Shown: positions 47,188-59,097 of the stretch, one piece after another
Position numbering within the stretch: position 1 is the first letter of the stretch
Layout of the letters: every line of letters begins with the position of its first letter
Origin: Margaritispora aquatica
Taxonomy: Eukaryota > Ascomycota > Leotiomycetes > Helotiales > Discinellaceae
Direction of reading: 5' to 3'
DNA length: 64,000 bases
NCBI GenBank assembly: GCA_007644065.1
Contig: VJWN01000002.1
Location: 2,071,831-2,135,830 of the forward strand
The notes under the pieces: generated by a model
The model's input: the letters and a program-made list of their open reading frames with translations, nothing else
Database searches by the model: none
What the model was told of the DNA's origin: nothing
Program-made: the position numbers and the translations under genes

Positions 47188-48311
47188 TTTAGAAGCTCAT
47201 CAATGGAAGGGAGGAGGTTGAATGTCGCTTTGGTATTGCTAGAAGTCGTATTAGCAACTGAAAATCCCGATCTTAGGGGGGTTGGAGGGGGTGGCATCAA
47301 GAGCTCTCAAATTGCTTACTTTGATAATCTTATCTGGGTATTTCGCTGAGGGCTCAGATGTGAGCTTCAGTTGCACAAGATCGGCTCTGAGAAATAACTT
47401 AAGTGTGGTTTAGATCGTGATGATCTTTGGTTATTGTGAGGAGAGGATTTGCGACAGGTAATAGCGACCGCACAACGGAGGATGCCGTAGCTAATCGTCG
47501 AGCCTCGTACAGCCTCGTCCAAGCTCAATTTTAACGGACTTACGTAATGCCGATGAGTACTCAAGTTGGCTTTGGCTCAGCGGAATGTGAATTTTGTCAA
47601 TTTATTCATCCGGAAAATTTGCACATTCAATAACATCATGAATCACAATTCAAGCATTGGGATGTGATTCGGACATCATGATATGCATGGGATTTAGTTA
47701 GCTTTCAAGACGACAACTTGGGCTTCCTCAAAGGTATTTTGTACACCTGAAGCTGACCATTAGCTATGATAAAATTCTAACAGGATAACAAAGGAACACT
47801 GCTCTGCAGGATGTGCAAGAACGAATAGGATGACAAACTCGACTAGACGAAGGCAAATATCTGCTTTTTATACATTCACTTCAGCACTTAAGCGAATTCC
47901 CCAGCTTAACGAAAACAAACTCCACTGTTTGCAAGGGTTTTATAGAGATCTTAATTGGCTTTAAGATATAGCGCAACAAATTTAGCAGGTGTTATCTATT
48001 GTACAATACTGTATACCCATGGTTCAACAACTGTTACTTCTACACCTTCACATCAAAATCTTGCGTTGTGAGGATTTGCACGAGACAGCACACCTCACTC
48101 CGCGCATAATTCACTACATCACTCAAATTTCAGATATGGCACTATGAGAGTCGTTCGTAAACATGAACGATTAAATATCTCTCGCTCCAACATACATTGT
48201 GACCCATGTCGCCCAAATTCATTTCTCATAATCCATATATCATAACAGTATACTAACGCCCCAGGTATACCATACCTATCCGTTGAATCAAAACACCCAT
48301 TTTATAGTCCT
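47188..48311. other. intergenic upstream of SIN3
   Basis: About 1.1 kb. It contains the SIN3 promoter and leader and the 3' flank of the FAS1 gene. No other gene is apparent. Confidence 0.5.
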
Positions 48312-48981
48312 TCAAGCATAGTTTCGTACATCCTTCAAAATCCAAACCTCTCCATTATAAACTTTACTAGCAACGGAACTGACCTCAATATTACCTGGTT
48401 GGATCTGCCAACAGAATCAGTAACCGTCCCAAAATTTGATAATGATCTTGTAGAGGAGAACCTACTAGTTTCACACCATCCTTATTCTCCCACCAGATCT
48501 TCCCACCATCGAGAGTCTCAACCTTCTCATGCTCCTTCCACGGCGACACAGGCACAACATGCGCCTCAACAAACCTCCTCATGTTCCTCTTCGCCCTCTC
48601 CTCTCCTGTCTCGCCCTCATAAGCCTCCGCACCCAGATTATTATAATCCTCAGGGTCCTCCCACGGTTTCCTAGGCAGCTTCATTATCGCCGAGTTGATG
48701 GGCGCCAAAATTGTAGTATTCAGCTTGCTATCCTCAAAACGCTGGCTGATGGTCGCAAAGTCCCGCGTGAAGCCCGCGAATATGTTGATGCTGCGATCGT
48801 TACCGAGGACGTCGGAGAGGATCACCGTGTTGCTGTCGCCTGGCGGGGCCGAGCTTGATGGAGGGGTAGTGGATGGCATCGCGGGGCTCAGAATGTTGTC
48901 TGCCATTGGGATCTGTTGAAGTCTTTGTGCTGAGACAGAAAGTGTGACTGCTAGCAGTTGTATTACGAGGGAGGTTCGCAT
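48312..48981 (-). CDS. Secreted FAS1 (fasciclin) domain protein
   Basis: Two exons, 48981-48466 and 48404-48312 (61-nt intron), giving 202 aa. The N-terminal 19 residues (MRTSLVIQLLAVTLSVSAQ) are a signal peptide, which supports ATG 48981 over the upstream ATG at 49020. After a short Pro/Ser linker the single FAS1 domain runs from about 50 to 200: ILSDVLGNDRSINIFAGF, the LNTTILAPINSAIM motif (H1-like), VEAHVVPVSPWK, and after the splice IQPGNIEVSSVASKVYNGEVWILKDV. The donor must be GTAGGT at 48465; a GT five bases further on would give an early stop. FAS1 domains mediate cell-surface adhesion; the S. pombe protein Mug57 has a similar layout, but function here is unknown. Confidence 0.85.
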
Positions 48982-50991
48982 TTTGGAAGGTGGTGGGTGA
49001 GGAACGAGTGCATGTCCCACTGATGACGATGATTCGATGTCTCAAATCTGGGAATATCCGACAGGTTTGTCCTCGTCATGTGACGATGAATCTCATTGGA
49101 TCATCAATCTGGAAATCTTTGAGATCTTTTTCCATCTTCCATCTACTTCACTATACATTCAAATGGTCAGTCATTTAGTCTCTACGATGATCTCGAGAAA
49201 TGTTCATGTCCTTTCACTAGACACAACTCAGGTTGTAGAAGTGTCATATGTCAATCAAGACATTACAAACATCTAGAAATTTGGGATACATTTAACTGAG
49301 CTTATTCGGTGTACTTACAGGGCTAATTCTCACCAGTACGGAGGTCATCCTGTTTGGAACCACAAACCTTTGTTAGATATGAGAATAGACATAAATGCTC
49401 TAGCAAAATTTCTAATGGCGATTTCTTGCGTCTTTCCTTCAAAGGAACCACCAGCCGACACTTTAGGAAGCGAACAATGATTGCTGTGCACGATGCTGTC
49501 CATACTTTTAATCTTAGCTACTAGCTCGGATGGAATGGCCAGAAATTTATCAACAGAAAACATCACCTATTGCCAGTATATGCTGACTTCTAATCTACTA
49601 GCTTAAAAGGACAATAAGAACCAAAAATTTAAATGCAGCCGAACTATTGGAATATCAATCAAGTATGCAACGGAAATGCATTTGCAGTTTTTTGATCTAC
49701 ACTAGAACAGAGTAAATGAAAGTTTTCATTTCTTCCATATCAATGGAAACACTTGTGAAGTGATATCGCGCACCTCGAGGTGTTTGTTGAATCAAGGTCG
49801 ACGACCTCTTGCAGAAACGTTATGTTAGACTATCAGTGATGTTGATTGATAGATGGAGGAAACTTCGAAGGGGATCAAACAAATATGAGGGTATTTAATT
49901 TTGTATTTGCAAGCTTCCGGAAATGTGAAAATGAAGTACTGGCAAACAATAGCTTTTATATGCACAACTCCTAAAATCCTTAATGTCCCAAAGAGACAAG
50001 TAACTCTGCCCGCCGCATGTCTCTACTTAGTAACTCTAGTCTCAACCATTTGTTCTTCTCTTTACCGCTAGGTACCTTAGCTAGCTTCGACCACTGTGGA
50101 TATCACGTGGAGCTATATCCACCTGTCGCCCATCTTTGTGGCGAGAAGCCGAAATGTGGGGAGCTCGAATGCATTGTTCTTTGAGACTTGGAAATCGAAA
50201 GACAACAACGTAAAAGGCCTCAAATCCTTTCAACATCACGTTCACCACGTTCACAAGTTCGAGCTTCTTCACATGCCAAAAGTAGGTAATCATGTCACAG
50301 GTTTCCCCTGAAAACATGTCGGATATCGATCATCTGATGCAGCGGCTTCCGGCTGCAGCAGGTGCACCAGGAAAAGTCTGGAGAACTTGTGAGTGTGGGG
50401 TTTCGGGCTGGGGGTCACTAAAGAAGTGATCTTCACATGCTTGGAGTTTCGGGGAGATTCACCCAATGCGAAAGGGACACTGGGCGGACTCATTGCTTCT
50501 GGCTGACTCGGCTTTGTATCACGAGACAGGCATAAACCCGCATGTCGTTTCGTCTCGCCATTTTGTTGCCCGAGAATGCAAAGGAATCAAGCTCTCATTG
50601 ATATTCAGAAATAACCTCAAGAATTTGCAACTCCTCAATCCACGATATCGGCCACTATCCCCACAAAGAAGATTCGATAGAACTTGCTTAGCTAAAGAGT
50701 CCCCATGAGAGCCACTTATATTGACCAATTGAGCGACTAACATTGGTCTGGCTGTGACTTGATTTGATGCTAAAAGTGTACCCTTGAGAACCTCGGCATT
50801 CCCCAGACCGACCGTCCTCTTCTAGTGGCGCTCGTGCCAGTCCATTTCCATTTTCATTTGCCGGGACAGCAACAAAACCGATTAACTCTCGCCAGTTCTT
50901 CTTTTCTTCCTATTGCCGAATATCTTCATTCTCTCTCTCCTCCTCCTCCTCCTCAAACTTTAATCATCTACTGTTTTTGAAATCCTATAGA
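48982..50991. other. divergent intergenic region FAS1 gene / fumarate reductase
   Basis: About 2.0 kb; both promoters lie in it. Immediately before the fumarate reductase ATG is a pyrimidine-rich leader with five CCT/TCC units (about 50886-50960). Small frames at 49345-49566, 50081-50493 and 50519-50743 have no motifs. Confidence 0.5.
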
Positions 50992-53081
50992 ATGGCACCT
51001 GCAATTATTGTCGTTGGTGGTGGATGTGAGTAGCATCAGCCCATTTCCACACCCCACTCAATTTGTTGCTGACAATCAACAGTATCCGGCTTGAGTGCTG
51101 CGCATACCATCTACCTCGCTGGTGGAAATGTCATAGTGCTGGACAAGCAAGGTAGGCAAATACCCTGATATCTGTCTTATTGAGAATGCGCTGACCATTG
51201 GTAGGCTTCTTTGGTGGAAACTCAACAAAGGCTACATCCGGAATCAACGGTGCCTTGACGAGGACACAAGTTGATTCAAAGATCCAAGATAGTGTCAAGC
51301 AATTCTACGATGATACCCTCAAATCCGCAAGAGACAAGGCGAGACCAGATCTCATCAAGGTTCTCACATATAAGTCCGCGGCAGCAGTCGAGTGGCTCCA
51401 GGATGTTTTCAACCTAGATTTGACTCTGGTTTCCCGACTTGGGTAAGAATCACTTGCTCGAATGGCCAGCTTTCCATTGACACTTTCTAGTGGACACTCC
51501 CACCCAAGAACGCATAGAGGTCACGATGCCAAATTCCCTGGTATGGCTATCACATATGCTCTCATGCAGAGACTCGAGGAGCTGGCAGAGAACGAGCCAG
51601 AGCGTGTTACAATCATCAAGAAGGCTCGCGTTACTGGGCTGAACAAGGAAGGAAACACGATTACTGGTGTCTCATACGAATTTGACGGAGAGGCATGTTC
51701 AGTAGATGGTCCTGTCATCTTAGCCACTGGTGGCTATGCTGCAGATTTCACAGAAACCTCTCTTCTCAAGAAGCACAGGCCCGATACTTTCCACTTGTCA
51801 TCCACCAACGGTGTTCACGCTACTGGTGATGGACAAAAGATGGTTATGGCTATTGGCGGAAACGGAATTGATATGGACAAGGTTCAGGTGCATCCTACAG
51901 GTCTTGTAGACCCTAAGGATCCCGGTTCCAAGTGGAAGTTCTTGGCCGCAGAGGCTCTTCGTGGAGAAGGTGGTCTCCTCCTTAATGGAGACGGTGACCG
52001 ATTCTGTGACGAGCTTGGTCACAGAGATTACGTTTCTGGTGAGATGTGGAAGGAGAAAGAGAAGGGAAAATTCCCAGTTCGCCTGCTTCTCAACTCTAAG
52101 GCATCCAACGTCCTCGATTTCCACACCCGCCACTACTCTGGCCGTGGTCTGATGAAGAAAATGACTGGCGCCGAGCTTGCAAAGGAGATTGGCTGCACAC
52201 CCGAGCATCTTCAAAGCACATTCACAGCATACAATGAGATTGCCGATGGCAAGAAGAAGGATCCTTACGGCAAGAAGTTCTTCCACAACGGCCCACTTGA
52301 CATCGATGATGACTTCCATGTTGCTGTTATGGAACCAGTTCTTCACTTCACCATGGGTGGTATTGAAATCAACGACAAGGCAGAAATTCTTAACTCGGAA
52401 GGAAAGCCATTCGAGGGTCTCTATGCGTGCGGTGAATTGGCAGGTGGTGTTCACGGTGCCAACCGTCTTGGTGGATCATCTCTTCTCGGATGTGTCGTCT
52501 ACGGTCGTGTGGCTGGTGATACAGCCAGCAACTACCTTTTCCAGAAGGCTCTTCAAGGAGCTGCTGGTGCTTCTCAGCGTCTTGGCCAGATCTCTCTCCA
52601 CATCGATCCTTCGCAGCCAGGCAAGATTTCAGTCGAGTGGAACACTCAATCATCTGGGACTGGCTCAACACAAGCACAACAATCACAAACTTCAGCTGCA
52701 CCAGTCATGAGTGGCTCTGCTGATCCTGGAAAAGTTAGCAAGCCAAACAAGCCTGCCGCGTTCAAGGTTCCTGAGAAGGAGTTCACAATGGAGGAGGTCG
52801 CCAAGCACAACACAAAGGAGGATCTCTGGGTTGTAGTGAAAGGTGTCGTGATGGATTTATCGGATTGGCTTGAGGAGCACCCAGGTGGACCACAGGCAAT
52901 CATGAACTTCATGGGACGTGATGCAACCGAGGAATTTGAGATGTTGCACGATGACGAGGTAAGATGTTCTCGCGTAATTCTGGGTGATTTGTACTAAAAC
53001 TCTCTCTAGGTTATTCCCAAGTATGCCCCTTCGCAGGTGATCGGTCGCGTCAAGGGACAGGAGGTAACTCTTGAGTTTTAA
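50992..53081 (+). CDS. Soluble fumarate reductase with C-terminal cytochrome b5 domain
   Basis: Five exons, 50992-51025, 51083-51151, 51205-51442, 51491-52958 and 53010-53081, in phase, 626 aa. The flavoprotein part (1-475) reduces fumarate to succinate; it begins with an FAD-binding GxGxxG-like VVGGGLSGLSA and includes GGNSTKATSGING, the active-site HPTG (His248), ALRGEGGLLLN and GGVHGANRLGGSSLLGC, the FAD C-terminal motif. A Gln/Ser/Pro linker leads to a cytochrome b5 domain (about 535-612) with heme ligand HPGG (His577) and a probable second ligand in FEMLHDD. Yeast Osm1/Frd1 lack this b5 domain, while filamentous fungi often have it. There is no N-terminal targeting sequence, so cytosolic location is inferred. 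Electron donors could be reduced flavin or b5 partners, unproven. The first four exons each contain a piece of the FAD fold, which confirms the splicing. Confidence 0.95.
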
Positions 53082-54216
53082 ATGATTATGATTGAAACTG
53101 AACTGGATTGTATTGAATGAAGTTTGGCGTTGTCGTCAACTTTTGTATTGATAGCACGAGACCAACCATTTTAGGTTATAGCGCCAAAAATCGCGCTTGG
53201 GGTTAGGGTTGCTTTCTAGCATTTTTGAATAAAGTCAAGTAAATATACTAAAGAATTTATGATTGTTCAGCGTTGTTCTGGTGATCTTATTACTTGGCGT
53301 TGTGAGATTTGAAAACAGTGAATTACCGAATGATCGGTACAAATGACTGTAAAACTCGATAGAATCATATATCTAGTTTCTTGTCAATCGAATATCACGG
53401 AGGTCAATATACCAGGGGATGAGAATGGCCTTCGTCTCCTCAGGATGAAGCCTTAAAATCATCCCAACTCACATAGCTGCAAACCATATAACTTAGTTCT
53501 TGTGATTCCTACTGTTCTTGGGTTTCTCTTTTTCGAGGCAAAGAGTGACGTCACTGTTAAGTTCTCTGCAAACCATGCTGTTTGGTAATTCATCCGTTGA
53601 GTGGCTGCAGGCATTTTTTTACCAGATATTGTGGTGAGTGTTGTAGTGAGTGGGTGGTACAACCTCAACAACAGAGGGGCCTAGGTGCGTCTTTCTTCCT
53701 GCCATTTGCGTTCGGCTATTAATTGTATTCTTGTCAATTCCTGTTTCCTATGTTGCTCTCAACCAGGAGAACTTTTCTATTTAGTTCCAAATCCCAACCC
53801 CAAGATGCGTAGTTTGCTATTGCGTTGTTCTCTCTCTTTCTTTTCATCAATATCCGGCCTTGATCGTGTTCATCTTCACATCTTGAACTTAGGAGTTAAG
53901 ATGACGCAACACGTAAGTATTCTCCTCGAAGTGATACGTAGGTAGTTAATTAAGAGGCGTGAGAGATTTGCTCCTTGTCTTTTTATACTCCTGCTGGTCT
54001 TGCTGATGAGATATCTACAGCTAGACTATAGTAGTGGTGGAGGTAAGTAGAATGTATGTCTTTCTTCCTCATTCAATGCTATCAATTGAAGTTAGTGATC
54101 TCAAATTCTCTTTCTTAGCGCCACTTGAACTTTGGATGTGGTTGCTTGGGTATAAATACGTTCTAGAATCTGTCGCTTGGGCCATTACTCAAGTTTTCTG
54201 CTGAAACAGCATGCAT

Positions 54217-54255
<39 letters not shown>

Positions 54256-57190
54256 AATGCCGCCTTGGTTGCTTCATCCCCTAGGAGTGCTGGAGGGTCT
54301 TGGATATCCAACTTGGAACTCTACGAGCTGTGAGTTTTTGAGATCTTTCTTTCTTTTCGCAAGTCATACTTGACTCTATTCCTTTATCCGTCTCTGCGCA
54401 GATTCTCCAAAATAAAGACCTCGGAGTCACATTTGCCTCAAATGAACATTAGGCTTCACTCCCGGTTCAAATTTTACTATGCTTGTTTGCTGTTTTCCGA
54501 ATCGGAGCTAGGAGTAGTCTCCAAACATTGAGATAATTGGTATCTCAATTGCTCTTGTGCACGAAGGTAATGCTGCTGGGCAGAGGGGTGTATAAATGCA
54601 CAATCCTTGGGCAGAGAGCAAGAGGTTGATAGATAGGCTAGTGGGTAGTAATTTTCGATCGGCGAGTAGGGTATTTTGGTTGTATAATGAGTTTTAGTGG
54701 CAACTTTGACACTTATTTTGGTAGAGATGGAAAGTAATGTCGCAGCAATCAAGAATTGGGATCACATACTATAAAAATGGCTGAGCTGAGCAGTGTGATG
54801 TACCCTGTGGAGCGCATAGAGATGATTGGTGTTTAGTTTGAAGTCGAGTACCATAGATATTGTAGCCCAGCAAATTTGCAAAGCTTTGTGATTTTCGCTC
54901 TTATCTGTGTAACATTGTTGTAATCCTTGTTTGTGGTTGTCGACGTCTTTTTGAAATCTGAAATGTCAAATTCAGCTTTGCTCTAACCGAGCTTTCTATT
55001 GTTTCGAGACACTCGAGCTGCTATCGACTTTTGATTTATGTACTCCCACTGTCAAGGATTCTAGGAGACGCGGCCGAAAAGGGTATTTTTTGTCCTATTT
55101 TATGATATTACTTGATTTCCATTTAAGACGATAATCAACGTTACAAAATTGAAAAGTAAAACTATCAGGCCCTTAAATCGGAATCATAACTTGGTCTTTC
55201 ACCTGGGGTGCTGATCTGTATTATCAGGTCTTGCAAACCTTCCTTCAAGCTTTTATAAAGATATTGAACAAGTTATGAGCGTTGAATTATGAGATTCGAA
55301 TCACAGTGAAGTGTACTCAGTTTTTGGTGCAAATAAGGTGTTTGGCTATAAATTTGGCGATAAATTAGTCCGCAATGTTATTCAAAGAGAACCAAATATC
55401 ACGTTCTACCGGATTGATGGTATATAGCGGTTTAAACAAGCAAGCCCAGCGATAGCGCTCGAGAAATAGAGATAAAAAGAGTATAACTGGTGCTATTTTC
55501 TATCTCAAGTATTACCTGTGGTGCATTGCTGTCATCCGGAAAATGAGCCTGCTGCTCGACTAATTTACACCGTCATATTTAGGTTCCTTAGGTACAATAA
55601 CCACATCGAGGTAGACTGTGACTTCTTGCCACTTCAATTATCACAATCTAGTTGTAGCTTTCTAGTAAACACTACATCGCACCGAGATCTGGGTTCAGCG
55701 ATGGAGCATTCTTCTCAAGTTCCGGCAATGGTCTTCTTTTGTAGGATTAGGCAACTTCCATAGTGTGGCAAGTCATAAATGCATCTGCACTAACATTGGG
55801 AATCTCAACTTCCTGTTGAAGTCATCACCATAAATGAACTGGGAATTTATTTGATGAAGATGGATTTGCGTGGGATGTAATCATTGGATCGATTCCCGGG
55901 TTGAAAAGATGCTCTGGAGTAGATCGTAGAGGCGTTGCCAAATCTAGCATGCATTGAAGTTCATCTACAAGCAGTTCCCTTGAACTTATAAATTGAACTC
56001 TCATTTCTTTTCGTTAAAACAAAAGCTTACGGATCGACACGTAGGAGACCCAACACACGATATGTACTCTGCAAGAATGAACAACGCAATGACATTCAGA
56101 ACTCTTTTACACTATGAAAATATCTGGAAAACAGATTACGCAACCTCAACAGACTTGAAAGAAAAATACAAATGACGACTCTAAAACAGCAACAAGGACA
56201 ATATTGCTGTCATTCTTCTAAACTACCAGAAGAAACCGATACAATGGATACGACCTCGATCTGATTCTCAATAGTGCCCAACCGTAGAAAGACCCCATTT
56301 CTTCACAGCCACAACCATAACCAAGATAGAGAGACTACTCTAAAGTTGTCAGGATCACAAGGTAATCGAGGAAGCATTGAAGCCGGAGACCGAATAGATA
56401 TTGTTGGGATACTGAGTAACGTTCGTCTTCAAGCTCAAGATACTTAACGTCAAAAGTCATCAGTATGCCTATTAGGTTGATGAGATCTACCACCATACAC
56501 CAAAGCCAAATCCATAGGAAGTTAACAGAAAACCCACAACCCAGTAGTACCCGCTGCCAATCGCTCCGCTCACCTTGAGAATCGACTAACACATGGAAAA
56601 GCGAAATCTGATCACAAGAGTGGCTTATATATGCCGAGGTAAGATTACTATGGTGCTTCACTGACCACTGACCATAAAACCAGTTAGCTGCACGCAACAT
56701 AACCGAAGGCAAGCTCGGTCCAAACCTGGGTACATATCGGCTGTAAAACTTGGTGGTTTCTGAGGCTTGAGCGATATTGAGTCTCGTCTACCGAGATCCC
56801 CTTTTCAACACATTGACGTGAATGTGGGTCTATGTGAATAAGGTGTGGAACATACATACAGCACGGATTACGTTCAGAAGCGAAGAGTGACATCGGATGC
56901 TTTCAAACTAGCAAAACAACGACACCGCTTCGCTGACTCACAATGACATTCACTTGAATTTCTGAAACGCAAACAACACATTCCTCGAGGCTGATTTGAC
57001 GCATGCATTCATCGGCTTAAAACTATACTGTGTCTCGCAAACCACAGCGAGCTGAGTCCCCGTAACCAAAACGTAGTTATGTACACGAATCATACAATCC
57101 CAATTCTCATCCCGAGAAAAACGCCAGGCCATTAAAGGGACCGAAATATACACACCAAATCTCATTCAGTCTAAGACGATGAGTCTAAGA
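53082..57190. other. 4.1 kb gene-free interval
   Basis: Between convergent fumarate reductase and ADK2. It holds an interstitial telomere-like string (53199-53210), a TG dinucleotide repeat (54219-54250), AT-rich stretches, and minus-strand frames at 56335-57165 whose status is doubtful. No conserved protein domain was found on either strand. Confidence 0.5.
54219..54250. repeat. (TG)16 dinucleotide microsatellite
   Basis: Sixteen uninterrupted TG units, followed by TATG. Downstream and upstream sequence is non-repetitive. Confidence 0.9.
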
Positions 57191-58036
57191 TTATTTAGAG
57201 AACCGCCTCGCAAACTCCTCAAAAAGTTTAGGACTAATTTCATCGCTACTATTGCCAGTAACTTCCCATAAAACGCCTTTCTTTGCATAGTGTTCTAAAA
57301 GCGGTGTGCTAGTCTCCTCGAATTTCAAAAGTCGAGCTTTCCACGTTTCTTCGTCATCATCTGATCGTTTAGTGAGGGCCTCCCCAGTAATGTCATCTCT
57401 TCCTGCGACTTTGGGCGCGTTGAATGTCGTATTGTAGACCCGGCCTGATGGGGCATGGATCCACCTTCCAGCGATGCGTTCCAAAATGACATCAAAGGGA
57501 GTCTTAAGCGAAACAACCAAGTTGATGGGTATCAGATTATCAAGTTGTGAAGCTTGGCCTGCCGTGCGGGGAAAGCCATCAAGTATGAAAGATGCATCCG
57601 GATCATCGGAGGTCTGTGGTGGAGGGTAGCTTGCCAGCGATGGCTGCTCTACAAAATGATCCGTTTCAAAGTGTTCCTCCGCAGATGTTGACATCGAAGA
57701 CAGAGTAAGAGGATTGCGCTCAGGAGGGGAGATCCATCCACGAGTTTTCAGTTCGTGGAGGATCAGTCGTAAGATCATCGCATCTGGCACTAATGCGCCA
57801 GACTTTATTGCGCTTTCGGCCTTTATGCCTAATGTTTCTTTAGCAATGATCAACTTCCTCGAAGCGCTATGTGACTTACCAAGAGGAGTTTGATTTTTGA
57901 CATTATCGCGCAGTAAATCTCCCGACGATATTGCAGAGAGTTGCGGGAATCGCTTTAAGAGTCGCTCTGCTTGTGTGCCCTTTCCCACTCCTGGGGCTCC
58001 CACCAAGATTATTCTTGCTGCTTTCGAGAGTCGCAT
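57191..58036 (-). CDS. ADK2: Mitochondrial adenylate kinase (GTP:AMP phosphotransferase type)
   Basis: Two exons, 58036-57880 and 57828-57191 (51-nt intron), 264 aa. P-loop GAPGVGKGTQ at 13-22, the AMP-binding segment SSGDLLRDNV, then after the splice GIKAESAIKSGALVPD (NMP domain), the catalytic-core ILDGFPRTAGQASQLD, LERIAGRW, the LID-domain segment GRVYNTTFNAPKVAGRDDITGEALTKRSDDD, and the C-terminal core. A 40-residue Pro/Ser-rich insert (about 95-135) precedes the FILDGFPRT helix. Yeast Adk2 and fungal relatives begin directly with a mitochondrial-type MRLSKAARI; that start (58036) is preferred to an in-frame extension of 52 codons upstream. The enzyme transfers phosphate from GTP to AMP in the mitochondrial matrix. 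Divergent from MDM38 (1061 bp between starts), also mitochondrial. Confidence 0.92.
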   Translation of the reverse strand: MRLSKAARIILVGAPGVGKGTQAERLLKRFPQLSAISSGDLLRDNVKNQTPLGKSHSASRKLIIAKETLGIKAESAIKSGALVPDAMILRLILHELKTRGWISPPERNPLTLSSMSTSAEEHFETDHFVEQPSLASYPPPQTSDDPDASFILDGFPRTAGQASQLDNLIPINLVVSLKTPFDVILERIAGRWIHAPSGRVYNTTFNAPKVAGRDDITGEALTKRSDDDEETWKARLLKFEETSTPLLEHYAKKGVLWEVTGNSSDEISPKLFEEFARRFSK

Positions 58037-59097
58037 AGTGATTGTGTAGACTGGAAGGCAATATAATGATACAAGTAGCGAACAAGTGTCTGAACGATGC
58101 TTCGGTGTCCGGCGACCAAAAAGTCTTACTGGAGGACTCGAGATTTCTCGTGGATGGAATGTGCCTGCTCCTGGCAAGCTTTTCTCTTGCACCTATGCCA
58201 AAACTGTGTGTTTACAATATATCCATGATGAGCGACGACAAAGAGTGTGGTTGTAAGGTAGTATATAAACAAGAAGTGGTGGTTCGAGGACGAGGGGAGG
58301 CTAGAGGGTTGAGGGAGTGTGTATCAGTAGGCGGGCAGGTCCTACCCTACCCACGCACGCATTTAGCTTACATTTTTGTTCGGACTCAAAGAGCTTCAAT
58401 AATTATGCGGGGAAGGGCAGCGTGCCCCTTGTCCTGTCCTGTCCGTCGAGCCGGTTGTTGAGCCACGGAGAGCGAGTCAGCGGTTGGACAGCAGCATCGT
58501 TGGGGATCGTGGTGTGTGGGACTACCAAAGGGCGCTGGAGATCCCATGCTTTGTTTTGCAACTTTGCATTGATGATAGGGGAGATAAATGAAAAATAAAG
58601 GTAAACATTGACATCATTTATGATCTACAAAGATTCACTATGAAAGATGCACATTGAGAAATAAATGAATGAATGCAATGATTGAACAGGTAAGATCGAG
58701 TACATTCAAAGTACCTATTACCTATTTATTACCTTACGACTCTATGACCCTTTGACCCTCTGACCCTTCTGACCCTACCAGCCATATCGACATCATATTT
58801 GCCTCTCCTGTCGGTGCATTCGGAGTTAAGATCACATGATACTCAACCAAATCCGGTCTTTCTTGCCTACCTGCCTTACCCCCGTTCGCGTCGAAAGAAA
58901 TCGGCATCGGCTGTATCGAATTCTACTGGCAACACATGTTCAGTCCATCTACCAAATCTTTGGATCTGTAAGCACTCATCATGTCAACCACCTAAAACAT
59001 ACAAACACGATAAATTTCTACTTCACCCGCGACTTGGTTCTGAACCGGACAAACCCTTTTCAACGACTCTGTTGGCAAGAATCGCCTCCATCTAATC
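58037..59097. promoter_or_regulatory. divergent promoter region ADK2 / MDM38
   Basis: 1061 bp between the starts of two mitochondrial genes. Four copies of TGACCCT (58745-58751, 58753-58759, 58761-58767, 58770-58776) are spaced 8, 8 and 9 bases apart, and just before them are several TACCTAT-like repeats (58711-58736). Candidate transcription factor sites are inferred only. Confidence 0.4.
58745..58776. repeat. TGACCCT direct repeats (four copies)
   Basis: Four perfect TGACCCT units with 8-9 base spacing, about 320 bp upstream of MDM38 and 710 bp from ADK2. Such tandem sites may be factor-binding sites or a simple tandem repeat. Confidence 0.8.

Noticed and set aside
46924..47349. 141-codon plus-strand frame rich in Leu/Cys/Ser
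   Set aside because: Antisense of the Gln-rich first exon of SIN3.
51798..52454. 218-codon minus-strand frame inside fumarate reductase
   Set aside because: Antisense of a strongly conserved gene; no domain.
52177..52710. 177-codon plus-strand frame in a different frame within fumarate reductase
   Set aside because: Overlaps the FAD-domain coding frame; low-complexity Ser/Thr/Arg content, no motif.
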